Source: Alginatibacterium sediminis (GTDB lineage Bacteria > Pseudomonadota > Gammaproteobacteria > Enterobacterales > Celerinatantimonadaceae). Taken from it: DNA of 64,000 bases. A program made the position numbers and the translations under genes. Shown here piece after piece: positions 18,835 through 28,635 of this stretch; the first letter of the stretch is position 1, and every line of letters starts with the position of its first letter. The stretch lies in NCBI RefSeq assembly GCF_003610775.1, contig NZ_RAQO01000005.1, forward strand, positions 434,001-498,000. The letters are read 5' to 3'. Under the pieces are notes generated by a model. That model searched no databases. It was not told the DNA's origin and saw only the letters and a list, made by a program, of their open reading frames with translations.

Positions 18835-19263
18835 CTAAAAGCTGATCGGACGCCGTTTTGTAATTGCGCTACGCGGCTGTTCCACTGGTTTATTATCAAG
18901 TTTAGATTTGGCGGTTTTGTCCTTGGATTTAGCCTTCGATGCTGGTTTTGCTGGTTTTGCTGGTTTGTTTTTTTTCTGTGCCAGTTGCTCTTTAGGGTCT
19001 GCCACCGGCTGCTCACATACAATAAGCAAGTACTCGTCATTAAAACTAACCAAGTCACCATCAAAAACTTTACAGCGCTTACGTTGTTCAAGTTCACCGT
19101 TTAGACCAACATAGCCTTCAGCAATGACCATTTTGGCTTCGCCACCACCTCCGACTAAGTTCCCTAGTTTGAGTACTTTATAGAGCTCAATGGGTTGCTC
19201 GTCGATAAAAACCTCTTGGGCATCAACGTAAATTTCGTCTTCATCTTGCGGCTGATCTGACAT
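18835..19263 (-). CDS. S4-domain RNA-binding protein
   Basis: About 142 residues. The core (20-75) is a small S4 domain of the YbcJ type (VLKLGNLVGGGGEAKMVIAEGYVGLNGELEQRKRCKVFDGD), which binds structured RNA. The C-terminal 60 residues are rich in Lys, Ala and Pro (KPAKPAKPASKAKSKDK), unlike compact YbcJ, and may add nonspecific RNA affinity. The start at 19263 lies close to the divergent DUF2310 gene. Confidence 0.85.
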   Translation of the reverse strand: MSDQPQDEDEIYVDAQEVFIDEQPIELYKVLKLGNLVGGGGEAKMVIAEGYVGLNGELEQRKRCKVFDGDLVSFNDEYLLIVCEQPVADPKEQLAQKKNKPAKPAKPASKAKSKDKTAKSKLDNKPVEQPRSAITKRRPISF

Positions 19264-19359
19264 GTGGCTTTCCAATTTATATACTGCGCGGATTATCGGT
19301 GTTGGTCAGGGTGCGGTCAAGTGCGCTATGCTATGCCTTTTTGGGCTTGCGAGTCATGC

Positions 19360-20142
19360 ATGTATAGCATTGAGCTAAATTTCGAGTGTTATCAAGACAC
19401 CACCGTCAGTAAAGCCGATAAAGCGATCAGTGATTATATTGAAGCCCTGCGCGACTGTGGTCTAGTTATAGGTCGAGAATTCCCCTCTCATATGGTCGAG
19501 TCGGCCTTTATAACCCGGGCCATGTCGCCACGGGCTGATAGTGTGACGCGAAAAAACTATTCCAAGCTTTGCCTTAAAGCGGTGGATGATTTACACGCTG
19601 CTGGCGTACTTGAACCCAAAGTAGCGGTTAAAGGTATCGATTTACATGCCGACCATAGCGACCCTTGCTATGAAGAAGGACAACCTAGCTGGCAAATTGT
19701 TTACACTAATTATTTAAGTTCATGCACGCCGTTGCGCTGTGGCGACCATTTTATGCCGATCCCTTTGCAGTTTTTTGAACAAACATTAGGGGCTCGCGAT
19801 TTTAAGCCATTACTGCAATGGCAGCAAAACTGGATGGCTTTGGATGAACTACAAATGCTTGGCACCGCTTTGGTTGAACCGGCGCGTCGACAAATAAGTG
19901 AATTTGATTCGGAGTTGTCCAAGCAGGGGCGCAGCTTAGCCCAGCAAATTGAAAACTTAAGTGGAGTGCCTACTTATTATTACATCTATAGAGGCGGCGG
20001 GCAGTCTTTAGCCACTGAGCAAGAACGCCTTTGCCCAAGTTGCGGTGGGCAATGGCGTTTAGCGCACGAGTTGCATGATGTTATCGATTTCAAATGTGAT
20101 AACTGCAAGCTCGTGAGTAGCTATAGTTGGGACTTTAAATAG
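19360..20142 (+). CDS. DUF2310 zinc-ribbon protein
   Basis: About 260 residues. The N-terminus (MYSIELNFECYQDT, then VSKADKAISDYIEALRDCG) and the C-terminal zinc ribbon CPSCGG...FKCDNCKL (about 225-250) are those of the DUF2310 family, common in Vibrio and relatives and thought to bind nucleic acid. The start at 19360 is chosen because the family N-terminus begins there; upstream in-frame codons look noncoding. Its stop overlaps the convergent acyl-CoA ligase by 8 bases. Confidence 0.82.
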   Translation: MYSIELNFECYQDTTVSKADKAISDYIEALRDCGLVIGREFPSHMVESAFITRAMSPRADSVTRKNYSKLCLKAVDDLHAAGVLEPKVAVKGIDLHADHSDPCYEEGQPSWQIVYTNYLSSCTPLRCGDHFMPIPLQFFEQTLGARDFKPLLQWQQNWMALDELQMLGTALVEPARRQISEFDSELSKQGRSLAQQIENLSGVPTYYYIYRGGGQSLATEQERLCPSCGGQWRLAHELHDVIDFKCDNCKLVSSYSWDFK

Positions 20143-21928
20143 TCGCAGGCTTAATGGCGTACATGGCTTTGATTTGCTCTGCGAAACGACCCTCAATCAC
20201 TTTGCGGCGCAATTTAAGGGTAGGCGTCAGTTCGCCTTGCTTCATGCAAAACTCGCGCGGCAATAAGGTAAACTGCTTCACTTGTTCAAATCGAGCCAAA
20301 TTACTTTGTACTTGTTTGAGGCGACTTTGCATGAGTGATTTGATCTCGGCATGCTCTAGCAACTCAGCGCGGTCTTTAAACTTCAGCCCGAGTTGATGCG
20401 CATGTAGTTCTAAAGCTTCATATGCCGGAACTATTAGCGCTGAAACAAAATGGCGAGCTTCCGCAATAATGGCCACTTGTTCAAATAAAGGTTCACGGAT
20501 TAACTCGCCCTCAACCCGTTGCGGTGCAATGTACTTGCCCCCCGATGTTTTCATCAGCTCTTTAATGCGCTCGGTCATAACTAGGTTACCTGCAGTATCG
20601 AACTCGCCAGCGTCACCCGTATGCAGCCAACCGTCAATAATGCACTGCTCGGTTGCTTCAGGTTTATTGAAGTAACCGCGCATCACGGTATCACCTTTTA
20701 CCAATATTTCACCCTCGTCATTGAGTTTAACTTCAATGTCATTCATTGGCGCGCCAATACTACCAATACGTATTTTTCCTTCTGGATAACATGAAACCGT
20801 TGCTGTGGTTTCTGTCATTCCGTATCCGTAGTTCAGCGGAACCCCAATGCTTTGGAAAAATAAATTTATGTCATCAGCGAGCCGAGCACCAGAACAAGGT
20901 AGAATTTTGGCATTCACAAATATAGAACGAAGTTTGCGTAAAACGAGGCGGTCTGCAAGCTGGTACTTTTTCTCTAAAGCAAAGCTCACCGATTGATGCT
21001 TATTCATTGCCAAAAAGCGCATTTCGGCAGTTTTAAGGGCCCAGTTAAAAAGCATCTGCTTCGTTTTTGGGGCTGCGGCCACTTTTTGTAAAATAGCACC
21101 ATGAATTTTCTCGTACAAACGCGGAACGCTGCACATAAGAGTTGGCTTAGTGCGCTCTAATGCTGCTTGGACCTCACTTGGGTCTTCAAGGTAAACGTTA
21201 CAAGCGCCGCGATACAAAATGTAGTACGTCCACGCCCGTTCAAACACATGACTTAGGGGTAAAAAGCTTAAGGAAGTGTCGGTTTCATCAACACTAAGCC
21301 GCTCATCATGCATGCGAAAAGCAGCAGCGAAGTTGTCATGATCTAACATCACACCTTTAGGCTCGCCGGTAGTGCCACTGGTGTAGATCAACGTGGCTAG
21401 TTCACTACTATCAAATTGCAGCTGTCGATTTGCGAGTTCAGTACTGGCAATCGATGAGTTCATTTCAAGTAACTCTTGCCAAGCAATAACCGATTTCGCT
21501 TCTTGCTCTGTGAGCTGTAAATCGGGATTCAAACAAATAAGGTGCTCAATCACGCCGTTTTGCTGCAACTCTAAGGCAAGTTCAAGTTGCTCGCGGTGGC
21601 CGACAAACAAAATGGAACAGCCAGAATCTTGAAGAATATACTGGCTTTGCTCAGCGGTATTCGTTGGGTAAATAGGTACCACGCAACCGCGTGCAGCTAA
21701 AATACCTAAATCACTAATTGTCCATTGAGGCAGGTTATTGGACATAATCGCTACGCGTTCGCCGCTTTTGTGCCCCAAATGGATCAAGGCTTGAGCAACT
21801 TTTTGCCAAGATTGTTGAAATTGCGTCCATGTAATTGATTGCCAGCTTCCGTGTTGCCAGATTTTGAGTGCTTCTTGCTGAGCTTGCTGCTGTGCACGAC
21901 GAGTCAAAAGTGCAACTAAATGGTTCAT
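20135..21928 (-). CDS. Long-chain acyl-CoA synthetase (FadD15-like)
   Basis: About 597 residues. The AMP-binding motif TLIYTSGTTGEPKGVML (about 180-195), the Y-G-M-T-E motif in NYGYGMTETTA, DGWLHTGDAGEFD, and the catalytic-lysine region KELMKTSGGKYIAPQ are all intact. It activates fatty acids to acyl-CoA at the inner membrane. The length matches FadD15/YngI-type proteins rather than E. coli FadD. The start at 21928 has AGAGGAA about 9 bases upstream. Confidence 0.93.
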   Translation of the reverse strand: MNHLVALLTRRAQQQAQQEALKIWQHGSWQSITWTQFQQSWQKVAQALIHLGHKSGERVAIMSNNLPQWTISDLGILAARGCVVPIYPTNTAEQSQYILQDSGCSILFVGHREQLELALELQQNGVIEHLICLNPDLQLTEQEAKSVIAWQELLEMNSSIASTELANRQLQFDSSELATLIYTSGTTGEPKGVMLDHDNFAAAFRMHDERLSVDETDTSLSFLPLSHVFERAWTYYILYRGACNVYLEDPSEVQAALERTKPTLMCSVPRLYEKIHGAILQKVAAAPKTKQMLFNWALKTAEMRFLAMNKHQSVSFALEKKYQLADRLVLRKLRSIFVNAKILPCSGARLADDINLFFQSIGVPLNYGYGMTETTATVSCYPEGKIRIGSIGAPMNDIEVKLNDEGEILVKGDTVMRGYFNKPEATEQCIIDGWLHTGDAGEFDTAGNLVMTERIKELMKTSGGKYIAPQRVEGELIREPLFEQVAIIAEARHFVSALIVPAYEALELHAHQLGLKFKDRAELLEHAEIKSLMQSRLKQVQSNLARFEQVKQFTLLPREFCMKQGELTPTLKLRRKVIEGRFAEQIKAMYAIKPATI

Positions 21929-22200
21929 GAACCCATTCCTCTTTAACAAATGCGTAGATATACGCTTATACGAGGGCGCATTTTAGAGTTATTTACTTCA
22001 GCTAACAACTGTAAGCTGAAATAAATTCATATTGCCTTCGACATTTGAACTCAGTCTGCTACATTACGCACGCTTTTAACCCTTGGTTAAAGCCACTAAC
22101 AAGCTGTCTCAAGGAATCATTGAAGTTTGATGTGAGAACGTCCATCCCACGGATAGGGCCAGCAATAGGACGATAACGTTTGCTTGTTAATGAGAAAAAA

Positions 22201-22470
22201 ATGTACGAATTACTTACCGATGTCATCGGTCTTAGCGGTACTGGTTTGGTTGTTGGCGCGTTCATGTTGTTACAACTAGAGCGTTTAGACCCTCGAGGTT
22301 TAACCTATAATGTCATGAACTTAAGTGGCGCGATTTTGTTGTTGATTAGTTTATGCATCAACTTCAATTTGGCTAGTTTTGTGATTGAAGTTTTTTGGAT
22401 TGTAGCGTCGTTAGTAGGGCTGTTTAAATATGCCAAACGCGATGATAAAGTTCAAAAAGCGCTAGCCTAG
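22201..22470 (+). CDS. CBU_0592-like small membrane protein
   Basis: 89 residues with three hydrophobic helices: DVIGLSGTGLVVGAFMLLQ, YNVMNLSGAILLLISLCI and FVIEVFWIVASLVGLFKYA. This layout fits the CBU_0592 domain found in small inner-membrane proteins of unknown function. The ATG at 22201 is used. A strong terminator follows. Confidence 0.75.
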   Translation: MYELLTDVIGLSGTGLVVGAFMLLQLERLDPRGLTYNVMNLSGAILLLISLCINFNLASFVIEVFWIVASLVGLFKYAKRDDKVQKALA

Positions 22471-22496
22471 AAACCACGTTAGTACTGATAAGTAAG

Positions 22497-22535
22497 CGAG
22501 GCGAACTATACTTTGCGTATACCGCCTCGTTTTTT
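22497..22535 (+). terminator. Rho-independent terminator
   Basis: CGAGGCG (22497-22503) pairs with CGCCTCG (22523-22529) through an inner TATAC/GTATA extension, followed directly by six T. It ends the small membrane protein gene and faces the convergent gene at 22555. Confidence 0.88.
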
Positions 22536-22554
22536 ATGCGTTTTATGCTTAAGG

Positions 22555-23463
22555 CTACAGCCGAGTTGAGTAACACGCTGCTTGCACTTGCCAACCTTCA
22601 GATTTTAAACTCATCTCTAACATCACGCTATCGCTTGGGCTATAAAGAAATTGACCCAACCAAATATTAACCCGCTTGTTTTCGAGAACTTGCCATCGAC
22701 TGACCTGATCACTTGTCATAAACAATCCAAATAAGCTGATCTTGTTACTAGATGAGGGCTGAAGGTTTAACTTGCACGGCAAATCGGCTAGTTTCTCATT
22801 GCCATTATAAAAGGTATTGATGATTTGAACTTGATAAGCCAGTTCGATCTCTGAGTTGCCGACTGATAGGGCTGAATTACATACAAGTTCTAAAAAACGT
22901 TCAACTAAAGGTCCACCATTTTCGAGGCCTTGTATTTTTAGTGCACTTGCAATATTTGTTTTAACATCAAGTTCGCAACTACAGTGGAGCAGCATTGCTA
23001 AAGTGTCTCCATTATATACTTCTATTTTAAATCGACTTTTGTCGCTTATCATTGCAGTTATGTCGTCCACCATGTCATCTTGATCTTCATCTGCCTGAGT
23101 GAAATCATGTTCAACCGCTGCAGCTACCTCCGGGAGCTGAAAATCAGTTCTGTTGTCAGTATTTATACCAGTGGATTGATTACTGGTGCTTACATGCTCG
23201 GGGGCCGTCAAAGATTGGGTTTCAAACCTAAGTTTATAAGCCCCCAACGTAACATCAATAGAATCGCCCTCACGTATCCAAGAACCGTGGATGGTGTTGT
23301 CCACAATATTTAGATACAAGGACTTGTCTTCGATGAAACACAAGGTTTTGGTAGAGCTACCTTCAGGTTGCCAGCACCCTACAATTTTATCACTAGCACC
23401 AAAAGTGGATAAATGTATTGAATTGCTGAACGCGAGCGCTAGTAAGCCCCTACATATAGACAT
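22555..23463 (-). CDS. Exported protein of unknown function
   Basis: 302 residues. The hydrophobic N-terminus suggests a signal peptide, although it is not a strong one. The mature part begins KIVGCWQPEG...KTLCFIEDKSLYLNIVD, reminiscent of small lipocalin/DUF-type 'pseudo-cystatin' beta domains, and ends with a second beta-rich region. No motif allows a function. It is convergent with the small membrane protein gene and stands alone. Confidence 0.55.
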   Translation of the reverse strand: MSICRGLLALAFSNSIHLSTFGASDKIVGCWQPEGSSTKTLCFIEDKSLYLNIVDNTIHGSWIREGDSIDVTLGAYKLRFETQSLTAPEHVSTSNQSTGINTDNRTDFQLPEVAAAVEHDFTQADEDQDDMVDDITAMISDKSRFKIEVYNGDTLAMLLHCSCELDVKTNIASALKIQGLENGGPLVERFLELVCNSALSVGNSEIELAYQVQIINTFYNGNEKLADLPCKLNLQPSSSNKISLFGLFMTSDQVSRWQVLENKRVNIWLGQFLYSPSDSVMLEMSLKSEGWQVQAACYSTRL

Positions 23464-23654
23464 TTATATCCTGGTTAATTGAAAGCTGTTTACGCATTAA
23501 TAAAGAGACCTTCAGAGATTTTCCAGCTTAGCTATCTCGGCTCAAGGACTGCAATGGCAAATCTATCAATAATGGTTTGGACGTTTAGCCGTCCAGATTG
23601 ACAGATGGCTATTTTTAAGTATGATCTCGGTAATCCTAATTTTGAGTTTTCCTT

Positions 23655-24962
23655 ATGAGTCATCACCGCAATTTAGAGATCAAGGCTTCAGCCTTGGCTC
23701 TACTTCCTCTACTCGTGTTTTTAAGTTTGTTTGTTGGAGTGGGAACCATACTTCACTTGCAAAAGGTTGAATTTGCGTTCTACCAACTTCCCGCCCCTAT
23801 AGCCATTTTGCCTGCAATTGTTTTGGCGTTGTATTTGAGTAAAGAGCGGCTAAATGACGCCATTGAGCAGTTTCTTAAAGGGATGGGCAACAGCAATATT
23901 ATGACTATGTGTCTCATCTATTTGCTTGCTGGAGCATTCAGCGCTGTCTCTAGCGCTTCCGGTGGTGTTGATGTTGTAGTTAATTTGGCTCTACATGCGG
24001 TGCCGTCGTGGTTTTTACTACCTGGATTTTTCATTGTATCGGGTTTGATAGCAACCGCGATGGGAACCTCTATGGGTACAATTGCAGCCGTTGCTCCTAT
24101 TGCCTTGGGATTAGCTCAAAGTGCGGGTATAGAGCCTGTTTACATGGCTGGCGCCGTGCTTGGCGGAGCAATGTTTGGAGACAACTTATCGATTATCAGT
24201 GATACCACTATTGCAGCAACTCGTACCCAAGGCTGCGATATGAAAGATAAGTTTCGTCAGAATGTATTTATAGCATTGCCGGCCGCATTGGTTACCATTT
24301 TGTTGCTATTTGCTCTGGGGCAAAGCACGCCTATAGCTACAGCCCCTATCGAGAATTGGTATAACGCACTGCCGTACCTCGCTATTCTAATACTAGCGCT
24401 TAGTGGTATGAACGTTTTTGTCGTACTGTTTAGCGGTACCTTATTAGCTGGCGCTTTTGCTGGATTGAGTATGGATTACAGTGCATTGCAGTGGGGCAAA
24501 GATATCTATCAAGGCTTCAGCAATATGCAGGAAATATTTTTACTGTCGTTATTTGTTGGCGGCTTGAGCGAGTTGATGCGTCGCCAAGGTGGCTTGGCAT
24601 TCATTCAAGCCTGGGTGGGCAATAAAGTTAATAAAGCCCGTAATCCATCGCGAGCTGCACAGTTCGGTATTGCCTTAATTACCGGGCTTACTAACATTGG
24701 TGTTGCCAACAATACCGTTGCGATTTTAGTTTCGGGTGACTTAACCCGTCAAATGGCCACCGACTATAAAATCCAACCTGCACGTAGTGCTAGCCTGATG
24801 GACATTTTTGCGTGTGTTGTGCAAGGATTGATACCTTATGGTGCTCAAGCACTGCTGCTTGGTTCTTTGTTCAGTTTGAGCCCAGTGCAAGTTATTTCCG
24901 CATCTTGGTATCCAATGATACTGGCTTTGTTAGCCATTTATAGTATTTACCGAAAGTCTTAA
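23655..24962 (+). CDS. NhaC-type Na+/H+ antiporter family transporter
   Basis: 435 residues with about eleven membrane helices. Family features are GTSMGTIAAVAPIALGLA (about 138-155), GAVLGGAMFGDNLSIISDTTIAAT (about 165-190) and the repeat LITGLTNIGVANNTVAILVSG in the second half, as in the NhaC/ArsB-like IT superfamily. It exchanges sodium, or carries an organic acid, across the inner membrane. The gene is single. Confidence 0.88.
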   Translation: MSHHRNLEIKASALALLPLLVFLSLFVGVGTILHLQKVEFAFYQLPAPIAILPAIVLALYLSKERLNDAIEQFLKGMGNSNIMTMCLIYLLAGAFSAVSSASGGVDVVVNLALHAVPSWFLLPGFFIVSGLIATAMGTSMGTIAAVAPIALGLAQSAGIEPVYMAGAVLGGAMFGDNLSIISDTTIAATRTQGCDMKDKFRQNVFIALPAALVTILLLFALGQSTPIATAPIENWYNALPYLAILILALSGMNVFVVLFSGTLLAGAFAGLSMDYSALQWGKDIYQGFSNMQEIFLLSLFVGGLSELMRRQGGLAFIQAWVGNKVNKARNPSRAAQFGIALITGLTNIGVANNTVAILVSGDLTRQMATDYKIQPARSASLMDIFACVVQGLIPYGAQALLLGSLFSLSPVQVISASWYPMILALLAIYSIYRKS

Positions 24963-25120
24963 AACCGAAGAGTGTATAAAAGTCAGTAGTACATTTTTGA
25001 AACCAAAACAGTTTGTTTTCCTTATTTAGCGCACAAAAATCAGTCTAAGTAAGGAAAACTATATATATAGAACGTAGTTTTCAGTATTATCAAAAAGTTA
25101 TCATTTACAAGGAAAGTAAA

Positions 25121-25633
25121 GTGCGCTTTAGACTACCGAAAATAATGGCTGTTGCCTGTATATCAAGCCTCTCTTTAACTGCTTTTGCCGCGTCTATAGC
25201 GAGTTATCCTGCTGATTGGCGCGATTGGCCCGTTGTTGGTGAAAGCATGGTACCAGGACGCGATGTCGTGCTCCCGGAAGAAACCCCGCTGTTTATACAA
25301 GAAGCCGTTGCTGCTTATAACTGGATCAATGATGGTCAAGGCACCAAGCTTACGACTCACGTCCACCCTGATAAGATTGAGCAATACAAAACTCACGGCC
25401 CATATAGCGATGGCATTACTGTCGTTGGTGTTTACGAAAAGCCAGGCGTAGTTTTCGTGACCGAACATTTGTCCGGTAAGCCCATTTATGGCACTTATGA
25501 TGTCAATGGCAAGGACATATCGTCTACACACCCCACCTTTGAGCCGCAGTATTGTGAAAGCTGCCACAACACTTATCAAGATATCTGCATTAATGGTACT
25601 TGCAGTGTTCCAGTTATTGATTTGTTCAAGTAA
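25121..25633 (+). CDS. Periplasmic haem protein, cytochrome P460-like
   Basis: 170 residues starting at GTG 25121 behind AAGGAAA. A signal peptide (MAVACISSLSLTAFAA region) is followed by a beta-rich domain and one CXXCH haem site, CESCHNTY, near residue 146. The layout fits the cytochrome P460/c'-beta type rather than a typical helical cytochrome c. Two extra cysteines follow (CINGTC). The stop is 8 bases from a diguanylate cyclase, so both are probably translated from one transcript. A gas- or redox-sensing role for the cyclase is inference. Confidence 0.75.
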   Translation: MRFRLPKIMAVACISSLSLTAFAASIASYPADWRDWPVVGESMVPGRDVVLPEETPLFIQEAVAAYNWINDGQGTKLTTHVHPDKIEQYKTHGPYSDGITVVGVYEKPGVVFVTEHLSGKPIYGTYDVNGKDISSTHPTFEPQYCESCHNTYQDICINGTCSVPVIDLFK

Positions 25634-25641
25634 TTATTTCG

Positions 25642-27108
25642 ATGACGCGCTTCAATCTAGCTTCTAGGCTGAAAATAAGTCATCTACTTTTTTATTCGCA
25701 TTTACTGTTAGTGATGTGGCTAGTTTTTACCATGAGCTACAATCGCTACAACAGTGAATGGAGCACCCGTATTTCACATGCGGTTGAACTTGCTCGCGCC
25801 GTGAGTAATCCCATTGTAGACCTAGTTTCTTTGTCTGCCTCGGGTCGTAACTACACCAATATTCGACTCAACAATGCGTTGGCATTGTATGCCAGTAGCG
25901 ATCGTTTACTTTTTTTTACGGTACAAGCCCAATCTGATTTCTCTGAACATGAATACTCTTTTGCGTGGTCACGGGAGCTCGGCGATGCGTTTCGAACTAA
26001 TCTTACCTTTGAAGATCGCTTAGCACAGCAAATTGAGATCGAAGCCTTAGAACAGCGCTTAAATACTGCTGGCTCCGACGATGTAAAACTCAATTTTCTT
26101 TTAAACCGTGGAAAAGAACTACTGCAACGTATTGAAGAGGATATGGGCCACACCAAGCAGTATTGTCCGCAGTTCAAACGCATTACCGCAATTGACGACT
26201 ATTACTTGGATGAAGACAATGCGCAATTACTGCTTAAGCAAGACTTGCGCAATGTAGCGGGAGGAGAAATCATATTATCCTTCGATGCCACTCCCTTACT
26301 CAACGTTAAAAGTGACATTCAATTCCAGCTCTTAAAAGAGGCTAGTTTAGCGTTTCTATTCTCCTTGTTGCTTATCATTTGGGCAACTCGGCGCATTGTA
26401 AAGCCGCTTAAGAATATCGCGTTGCAAATGAATCGAGATGTTAAAGATATTGATTTTACTGGCGAACCAGAGATAGAACGTAAAGATGAATTAGGTGTGG
26501 TTGTGCGCAGCCTAGATAGTCTGGCTAAAAAAGTACAACTTCAAATAGTTGAGCTTGAAAAGCGCTCTGCAATTGACAGTTTAACTGGGCTTGGTTCTCG
26601 TTTTTTGTATGAAAGTGTTAAAGCAGACTTTGTGGCTCAAACTCGACGTCAAGGTAAGTATTTAGGCTTTTTGATTTGTGACTTGGATAACTTCAAAGCC
26701 TTTAATGATATGTATGGGCATCCGGAAGGCGACCGGGTTTTACGCCGCGCCGGTCTTACGGTTCAATCCGCATTAAAGCGCGATACCGATGGGGCTTATC
26801 GCTTAGGTGGTGAGGAATTTATTGTTCTTTTACAAACCCAAAGTGCTGAAGATATCCAGCAGATTGCAGTGCAGCTTTGTGCTCAGCTCGAAGGATTGGA
26901 AATTGAACACTTAGGAAATCCAGGGCATTTGGTGTTAACCCTTTCAATAGGTGTCGTATGCGCTAAAGGGGTCGATCTAGATTCGAATGTAAGCATGGAC
27001 CAAATATACGAACTTGCTGACAAAGCGCTTTATCGCGCTAAAGACAGCGGGCGAAATGCTATTAACGTAGTGCATTGGAAAAATGGCAAGGAAGTCATAA
27101 ATGAATAA
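25642..27108 (+). CDS. Membrane diguanylate cyclase (HAMP-GGDEF)
   Basis: 488 residues. A first membrane helix (about 15-33) is followed by a periplasmic sensor of about 200 residues, then a second helix (about 233-250), HAMP (250-305), and GGDEF with YRLGGEEFIVLL (about 393-405). An inhibitory I-site RxxD (RDTD) lies five residues before GGEEF, so product inhibition is likely. It makes cyclic di-GMP. Directly upstream is a periplasmic cytochrome, and the downstream gene overlaps by 8 bases. Confidence 0.92.
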   Translation: MTRFNLASRLKISHLLFYSHLLLVMWLVFTMSYNRYNSEWSTRISHAVELARAVSNPIVDLVSLSASGRNYTNIRLNNALALYASSDRLLFFTVQAQSDFSEHEYSFAWSRELGDAFRTNLTFEDRLAQQIEIEALEQRLNTAGSDDVKLNFLLNRGKELLQRIEEDMGHTKQYCPQFKRITAIDDYYLDEDNAQLLLKQDLRNVAGGEIILSFDATPLLNVKSDIQFQLLKEASLAFLFSLLLIIWATRRIVKPLKNIALQMNRDVKDIDFTGEPEIERKDELGVVVRSLDSLAKKVQLQIVELEKRSAIDSLTGLGSRFLYESVKADFVAQTRRQGKYLGFLICDLDNFKAFNDMYGHPEGDRVLRRAGLTVQSALKRDTDGAYRLGGEEFIVLLQTQSAEDIQQIAVQLCAQLEGLEIEHLGNPGHLVLTLSIGVVCAKGVDLDSNVSMDQIYELADKALYRAKDSGRNAINVVHWKNGKEVINE

Positions 27109-28567
27109 CATCGCTATACAGAAGCGGATTTGGATTGATACGGATATTACGATGGGTGAAAAAAATGGCCCATTTAGCTATTGTGATGTTGATGATGGTT
27201 ATGCAATAGCCTCTTTATTACGCAGCGTTGAAGTTGATGTTGTAGGTGTGAGTTCTACGTTAGGTAACACTGACAATATTAATGTATCAACGCGCATTGC
27301 GACCGACTTTATTGCTAAGTATGGTCCTAATAGTGTCCAGGTTTCTAGAGGTTCTAGCTGTCCGCTTAAGCAATGTAAAGTTGACGATAAGCCAGCGGCC
27401 ATTGAAGCAATGAAACAAGCCTTGGAGCAAGGTCCTTTGCAAATTTTGGGTATCGGTGCCGCCACTAATATTGCGTTGTTACTGCGGCATTACCCAGAAC
27501 TTAAGTCAAACATTCAAGAGGTTGTGTTGCTTGCTGGACGTCAATCAATTGATGACCATTTTATCTCTGGTTCACATCAACCTAAACCTTTTCGAGATCT
27601 AAACTTCGAAGCTGATCCCTTAGCGTATGCTGAACTCTTAGCGAGTGGACTAAACATCTGTTTGGTACCTTTTGAAGCTTGCTCAAAAGTTTGGATTAAA
27701 CAACATGATTTATTAGAAATGCTAGGTCGTAGCAAGGTAGCACGTCACTTGGCGATAAAATCAGAGCCATGGTTAGTCGAATGGGAGTTGGTGTTTGGTG
27801 CTTCGGGCTTTAATCCCTTTGATATGATAGCAGCGGCTTACTGTATCAGACCGCAATGGTTCACCATAGAGCGGTGGAGGGCTGAAATTGTTCAAGGTGA
27901 AAGCGATACCGAAAAACATGCCCAGAAGCCTTATTTGATTTGTTCTGAAAAGCTTAGCAGCGGCCCCAAGGTTAGTTATGCTCGGGTTGTAAGTGCGGAT
28001 TGCAAAGACCTGTTGCTCGAACGTATCAAAGCACACGATATGCAGCATTTTGTTTTAGGGATGTCGCATGTAAACATTATTGTGGATGACGTCGCTAAGG
28101 CCAGTGAGTTTTATTCCAGTGCGCTGGGCTTTGAGCAGGCGTTTGATGACCAGGGCGCGATCATGGACTACCAAGGTGTAACCATGGAGTCTTTTGCCTT
28201 AGATGCTGGAATAGAAAATGGTGAAGTAGATGTTGACGTTAGGTTTATGCGCCATCCTCAAGCACGACTTTTTTTAGAGCTAATGCATTATCGAAAACCT
28301 CAAGGTAAGGCCACTCTTCCTCCACAGCCGCGCACCTATGACCTCGGTGGACCTCGCCATATTGCGCTGGAAGTGAGCAATTGTACCGAAGTATTTAACT
28401 TTTTGAGTGAGCATGAAGGGGTTCAAATGATTTCGTCGAGCAGCGCCTACCACCCGCATAAGCTTGATGGTTTTCCTATCACCTTTTTCTATTGGATTGA
28501 CCCTTATGGGGTTCAGTGGGAGATGGAAGAGGGAAGGCAAGTAGGCTTGTTCAGAGGCATTGCTTAA
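27101..28567 (+). CDS. Fusion of nucleoside hydrolase and VOC domain
   Basis: 488 residues. Residues 1-310 are inosine-uridine nucleoside hydrolase-like, with a modified N-terminal Asp motif (IDTDITMGEKNGPFSYCDVDDGYA) and LLAGRQ/FEADPLA. Residues 320-485 are a VOC/glyoxalase-like domain (MSHVNIIVDDVAKASEFYSSALGFE...PRHIALEVSNC...YWIDPYGVQWEMEEG). The first half retains the DxDD-type calcium site in part. The combination could couple nucleoside cleavage to a second chemistry. It overlaps the diguanylate cyclase gene, so it belongs to that operon. Confidence 0.8.
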   Translation: MNNIAIQKRIWIDTDITMGEKNGPFSYCDVDDGYAIASLLRSVEVDVVGVSSTLGNTDNINVSTRIATDFIAKYGPNSVQVSRGSSCPLKQCKVDDKPAAIEAMKQALEQGPLQILGIGAATNIALLLRHYPELKSNIQEVVLLAGRQSIDDHFISGSHQPKPFRDLNFEADPLAYAELLASGLNICLVPFEACSKVWIKQHDLLEMLGRSKVARHLAIKSEPWLVEWELVFGASGFNPFDMIAAAYCIRPQWFTIERWRAEIVQGESDTEKHAQKPYLICSEKLSSGPKVSYARVVSADCKDLLLERIKAHDMQHFVLGMSHVNIIVDDVAKASEFYSSALGFEQAFDDQGAIMDYQGVTMESFALDAGIENGEVDVDVRFMRHPQARLFLELMHYRKPQGKATLPPQPRTYDLGGPRHIALEVSNCTEVFNFLSEHEGVQMISSSSAYHPHKLDGFPITFFYWIDPYGVQWEMEEGRQVGLFRGIA

Positions 28568-28600
28568 GTACTAATTTCAAAAGAAACACTCTGGAAACAA

Positions 28601-28628
28601 AAAACGCTTGGGCTCACCCAAGCGTTTT
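28601..28628. terminator. Bidirectional terminator between the fusion gene and metE
   Basis: A stem of about 12 bp, AAAACGCTTGGG/CCCAAGCGTTTT, surrounds CTCA, with A-rich sequence before and T-rich sequence after. It lies between the convergent genes ending at 28567 and 28636. Confidence 0.88.
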
Positions 28629-28635
28629 GCTTTGT

